Below, one piece after another: positions 60,882 to 64,000 of a DNA stretch of 64,000 nt. The stretch is from NCBI GenBank assembly GCA_038124645.1, contig JAYPCI010000003.1, forward strand, positions 1 through 64,000, given 5' to 3'. The stretch comes from JAYPCI01 sp038124645. Its GTDB lineage: Bacteria > Pseudomonadota > Alphaproteobacteria > Pelagibacterales > Pelagibacteraceae. The translations under genes and the position numbers were made by a program. How positions within the stretch are numbered: position 1 is the stretch's first letter; the number at the start of each line of letters is the position of its first letter. Under the pieces are notes generated by a model that was given only the letters and a program-made list of their open reading frames with translations, was not told the DNA's origin and ran no database searches.

Positions 60882-61954
60882 ATGCTTAATAAATTTTTAA
60901 AAACAATAGTTGCTTGCTTAATTTCTTTGACCTCATGCACTCTTACTATTTGAACACCGTGCATCATAGCATGAACTACAGAAGCCACGGTGCCGCCCAT
61001 TCTTAATTTAGTATCATATTTTCCACTTAAATGGTTTATAAACCTTTTTTTAGATGTTCCAACTAATACAGGAAATCCAAGCGAATGAAAAATTGAAACT
61101 TCTGATAATAGCTTCAAATTATGTTTCAAATTTTTTCCAAAACCAATACCTGGATCTAAAATTATTTTTTCCTTAAATTTAACATTTTTTAAATCGCTTT
61201 TAATTTTGTCCTCAAAAAAATCATAAATTTCTAGTAAAACATTTTGATATTTTGGATTTATTTGCATGGTGTTTGGGCTCCCTTGCATATGATGGACTAT
61301 TTTCCAAACATTATGATTTTTAAATGTATTTATTGAATTTGAATCATAATTGAATCCTGAAACATCATTGATAATATCAGCATTGTATTTTAATGCTTTG
61401 CTCATAACTTCTGACTTTCTGGTATCAACAGATAAAATACTTTTTTTATATTTTTTTTTAAAACTTTTTACTAAAAATTCTACTCTTTGCCATTCAATGT
61501 CTGGACGAATTGTTTTTGATCCTGGTCGAGTTGACTCTCCACCAACATCGATAATATCTGCTCCACTATCGACAAGTTCCTTAACTCTTAAAAATGCTTT
61601 TTTACGTGAATTATATTTACCACCATCAGAAAAACTATCTGGGGTTAAATTCAAAATTCCCATTATTAGTGGATTGAATGAATTATCTTTTTTTAAATTA
61701 AAAAGTTTTCTTTTTTTGCAAATATTTTTTAAATTTTGTAAAACTTTTTTTTTAATCTCATTCGGCAGAGAATTGATGTTTTCTATTTTGATAATTTGTG
61801 TTTTTATTTTTTTATTAACTCTTTTTATTAAATCAATTGACGTAAAAGCTATATTTTTATTACCACAAAGAGGTTTTGCCCTTTTTTTTTTAATAAATGA
61901 TTGTGCTTGTTTCCCATAAATGAAATTACACGGTCTTGTGTAATATTTGATCAT
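60878..61954 (-). CDS. folP: Dihydropteroate synthase with N-terminal extension
   Basis: The DHPS barrel begins near residue 95 (PLIMGILNLTPDSFSDGGKY). GADIIDVGGESTRPGS, ILSVDTRKSEVM, IINDVSGFNYD, HHMQGSPNTMQ and ILDPGIGFGKNLKHNL follow, all DHPS signatures. The 358-residue length is about 80-90 residues above the usual 270-280; the extra N-terminal part is lysine-rich and has no motif I recognise. It joins pABA to the pterin diphosphate in folate synthesis. It lies 8 bp after ftsH, the standard ftsH-folP-glmM order. Confidence 0.94.
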   Translation of the reverse strand: MIKYYTRPCNFIYGKQAQSFIKKKRAKPLCGNKNIAFTSIDLIKRVNKKIKTQIIKIENINSLPNEIKKKVLQNLKNICKKRKLFNLKKDNSFNPLIMGILNLTPDSFSDGGKYNSRKKAFLRVKELVDSGADIIDVGGESTRPGSKTIRPDIEWQRVEFLVKSFKKKYKKSILSVDTRKSEVMSKALKYNADIINDVSGFNYDSNSINTFKNHNVWKIVHHMQGSPNTMQINPKYQNVLLEIYDFFEDKIKSDLKNVKFKEKIILDPGIGFGKNLKHNLKLLSEVSIFHSLGFPVLVGTSKKRFINHLSGKYDTKLRMGGTVASVVHAMMHGVQIVRVHEVKEIKQATIVFKNLLSI

Positions 61955-61962
61955 TTAAAGGT

Positions 61963-63864
61963 TTAAATTGCAGGTTTTGGCTTTAGACCTAAGCCCTCTA
62001 GAACTGAGGTTTCACTTGTTTTATCTTCTTCATCAAGTTTTCTTGATGGATATTGATTCTTTGTCAATAAGTTAAGAATTTCGTCTCCGCTAAGTGTTTC
62101 ATAAACCAAAAGAGCTTTTGCAAGTTTGTGTAAATCATCGATCTTATTAGTTAAAATTTCTTTAGCTTTGTTGTAACCCTCATCAATTAATTTTCTAATT
62201 TCTGTGTCAACTTTTTTAGTCATCTCCTCAGACATATTCTGTTGTCTAGCGATAGACCTGCCTAGAAATACCTCTTCTTCATTTTCTCCATATTCCATTG
62301 GGCCTAGATCTTCGCTCATTCCATATTTTGTCACCATTGCTCTAGCTATTCTAGTTGCCTGACTGATGTCTGAACCAGCTCCACCGCCAGCACCAGTGGT
62401 AATATTTTCTTTTCCAAAAATTAATTCTTCGGCAACTCTACCACCAAAACATTGAGCTAATCTGGCTTTCAATTCTTTGATTGTTTGTTGGTATTTGTCT
62501 CTTTCAGGTAAATTCATTACCATTCCTAAAGCTCTACCTCTTGGTATTATTGTAGCTTTGTGAATTGGGTCAGCATCTTTTAAATTAAATGAAACTATTG
62601 CATGCCCGCCTTCATGGTAAGCTGTCAATTTTTTCTCATCTTCCGTCATAACCATTGATTTTCTTTCAGCACCCATCATGACTTTATCTTTTGCCTCTTC
62701 AACATCTTCCATAGTCACTACTCGTTTATTCTTTCTTGCTGCTAATAGTGCTGACTCATTTATAAGATTCGCTAAGTCTGCACCCGAAAATCCTGGCGTT
62801 CCTCTGGCAACTGTTCTTAATTTAACATCTGGTCCAAGGTTAATTTTTTTAGCATGAACTTTTAGTATGGCTTCCCTACCTATTAGATCTGGGTTAGGTA
62901 CAACTACTTGCCTATCAAATCTTCCAGGTCTAAGTAGAGCTGGATCGAGCACATCAGGTCTGTTAGTAGCTGCAATTAAGATTATACCTTCGTTAGTGTC
63001 AAATCCATCCATCTCAACTAACAACTGGTTTAATGTTTGCTCTCTCTCATCATTTCCACCACCAAGTCCGGCTCCTCTACTTCTTCCGACGGCATCGATC
63101 TCATCAATAAAGATTATACATGGAGCATGTTTTTTTCCTTGCTCAAACATATCTCTTACTCTTGAAGCTCCAACGCCCACAAACATTTCAACAAAGTCAG
63201 ACCCAGAAATAGAAAAAAATGGCACGTTGGCTTCACCTGCAATTGCTTTTGCCAAAAGTGTTTTACCAGTTCCTGGAGGGCCAACTAATAGTGCACCTTT
63301 TGGAATCTTTCCACCTAATCTACTAAATTTTCTTGGATCTTTTAAAAATTCAACTATTTCTTCTAATTCTTCTTTTGCTTCCTCAACCCCAGCGACATCA
63401 TTAAAAGTTACCTTATTTTTAGACTCGTTTAAAAGCTTTGCTTTTGATCTTCCAAAGCCCATAGCTCCACCTTTACCACCTTGCATTTGCCGCATGAAAA
63501 ATATCCAAACTCCAATTAATAGTAACATTGGGAACCACGAAAGTAATATACCTAACAGAGATGGCATTTTTTCCTCGATTGGAACAACAGTTATACCAAC
63601 TCCTTTGTTAGACAATTTTTCAACTAAGTTAGGATAGTTAGGAGTATAAGTGCTAAATACAGTTCCATCAGACAATTTACCCTTGATAGTATTTCCTTGT
63701 ATCTCAACATCAATGACTCTACCATTATCTACTTCCTCCAAAAACTTAGAAAAATTTATTTCATTATTTGCAAACTTCATTTTTTCAGGATTTTGAAATA
63801 AATTGAATAGCCCAACAGATATCAGGACTATGAAGACCCACATGATGAGATTTTTAAAATTCAT
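61963..63864 (-). CDS. ftsH: ATP-dependent zinc metalloprotease FtsH
   Basis: This 633-residue membrane protease has a first transmembrane helix (about residues 5-23), a periplasmic domain, a second helix (about 104-124), and an AAA domain with Walker A GPPGTGKT at 195-202, Walker B IIFIDEIDAVGR and the second region of homology ATNRPDVLDPALLRPGRFDRQ. The protease domain has the zinc motif HEGGH. It degrades membrane proteins and regulators such as sigma-32 and LpxC in other bacteria; rpoH lies 5 kb away. It heads the ftsH-folP-glmM-thiD-purA run. Confidence 0.98.
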   Translation of the reverse strand: MNFKNLIMWVFIVLISVGLFNLFQNPEKMKFANNEINFSKFLEEVDNGRVIDVEIQGNTIKGKLSDGTVFSTYTPNYPNLVEKLSNKGVGITVVPIEEKMPSLLGILLSWFPMLLLIGVWIFFMRQMQGGKGGAMGFGRSKAKLLNESKNKVTFNDVAGVEEAKEELEEIVEFLKDPRKFSRLGGKIPKGALLVGPPGTGKTLLAKAIAGEANVPFFSISGSDFVEMFVGVGASRVRDMFEQGKKHAPCIIFIDEIDAVGRSRGAGLGGGNDEREQTLNQLLVEMDGFDTNEGIILIAATNRPDVLDPALLRPGRFDRQVVVPNPDLIGREAILKVHAKKINLGPDVKLRTVARGTPGFSGADLANLINESALLAARKNKRVVTMEDVEEAKDKVMMGAERKSMVMTEDEKKLTAYHEGGHAIVSFNLKDADPIHKATIIPRGRALGMVMNLPERDKYQQTIKELKARLAQCFGGRVAEELIFGKENITTGAGGGAGSDISQATRIARAMVTKYGMSEDLGPMEYGENEEEVFLGRSIARQQNMSEEMTKKVDTEIRKLIDEGYNKAKEILTNKIDDLHKLAKALLVYETLSGDEILNLLTKNQYPSRKLDEEDKTSETSVLEGLGLKPKPAI

Positions 63865-64000
63865 ACTCTTTATATTTATGCACTATATTTTATTAATCAA
63901 GCTTTGAATATAAAGAAAATTTGTCGAAAAAAAGACTTTTTTTATGTTTTAGGCACATTTAGAAACTTCTAAGTTAGAAGTTTTGTCACAGGAGATTGTA
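63865..64000. promoter_or_regulatory. ftsH upstream region with inverted repeats; possible 3' end of an upstream minus-strand gene
   Basis: This 136-bp edge region contains a 7-bp A/T hairpin at 63927-63943 and the inverted repeat AACTTCTAA-G-TTAGAAGTT at 63964-63982. One minus-strand frame is open from the window edge to a TAA at 63949-63951 and would encode 16 residues (TISCDKTSNLEVSKCA). That may be the end of an upstream gene, but it is too short to identify. The ftsH promoter probably lies in the remaining 84 bp. Confidence 0.35.

Noticed and set aside
61350..61919. 189-codon open frame on the plus strand
   Set aside because: It is antisense to folP, with no motif and a composition typical of reversed coding DNA.
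62867..63637. 256-codon open frame on the plus strand
   Set aside because: It lies wholly antisense to ftsH, is rich in Ser/Pro/Ile from reverse-reading a conserved gene, and has no recognisable domain. It is a shadow frame.
1..64000. CRISPR array, prophage, insertion sequence or toxin-antitoxin system
   Set aside because: No spaced repeats, transposase or integrase motifs, phage structural genes or small paired toxin-antitoxin frames were seen on either strand.

Overview
The window is a stretch of a very AT-rich, highly compacted alphaproteobacterial chromosome. It is almost certainly a SAR11 / Candidatus Pelagibacter-type marine bacterium. The signs are the extreme A+T content, K/N/I-rich proteins, near-absent intergenic DNA, a green-type proteorhodopsin next to a ferredoxin, an FNR-like flavoprotein and a glutathione S-transferase, an alphaproteobacterial DksA lacking three of four zinc cysteines, and a eukaryote-like NADP isocitrate dehydrogenase. 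No gene-free stretch exceeds about 200 bp. There is no rRNA, CRISPR array, insertion sequence, prophage or plasmid gene. Four runs of exactly 100 N (2117-2216, 24738-24837, 33810-33909, 40570-40669) show that this is a scaffolded draft, and each run sits inside a gene.

Layout: 1-3.5 kb holds pdxA (partial), rsmA, and on the minus strand fabD-fabG-acpP-gmk. 3.6-10.7 kb is a plus-strand run: rpsF-rpsR-rplI, dnaB, an RND/MMPL exporter, cvpA and purF. 10.7-18.5 kb is a minus-strand run: psd-pssA-rlmE, a guaB without CBS domains, a TPR protein, guaA, panB, a YfgM-like protein and a BamB-like lipoprotein. 18.6-25.2 kb holds icd, alaS, recA (with a clear terminator) and tolC, which is split only by a false gap. 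25.2-29.1 kb holds a D-glycerate kinase-like P-loop kinase, an HCCA-isomerase-like DsbA protein, and a GT2 + GT39 pair probably acting on lipid-linked sugars. 29.1-35.6 kb holds dksA, the proteorhodopsin / ferredoxin / reductase / GST block, propionyl-CoA synthetase and a dihydroorotase-family enzyme. 35.6-39.98 kb holds ygfZ, a small carbonic-anhydrase-like protein, an HtrA-like protein that has lost its catalytic triad, tRNA-Leu(GAG), nadA and nadC.

39.96-49.2 kb holds ppdK, glyS-glyQ, an S49 peptidase, a long-chain polyprenyl synthase, pdxH and aroC. 49.2-52.1 kb is the isoprenoid operon xseB-ispA-dxs. 52.2-55.5 kb holds sua5/tsaC, an ABC-2 exporter pair, a GT17 glycosyltransferase and tRNA-Arg(TCG). 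55.6-64 kb holds rluD-rpoH, then on the minus strand ftsH-folP-glmM-thiD-purA.

Most genes are core housekeeping: translation, purine synthesis (purF, purA, guaA, guaB), fatty acid and phospholipid synthesis, and cofactors (PLP, NAD, pantothenate, folate, thiamine salvage, isoprenoids). The accessory colour comes from proteorhodopsin and the envelope glycosyltransferase and exporter genes. I saw no convincing undescribed multi-gene system. The most notable observations are the CBS-less IMP dehydrogenase, the catalytically dead HtrA homologue, the recurrent CTAA tetranucleotide serving as stop codon for both genes of convergent pairs, the 55-bp duplicated flanks that expose a false gap in tolC, and the palindromic proteorhodopsin promoter region with a terminator that separates it from the downstream redox genes.
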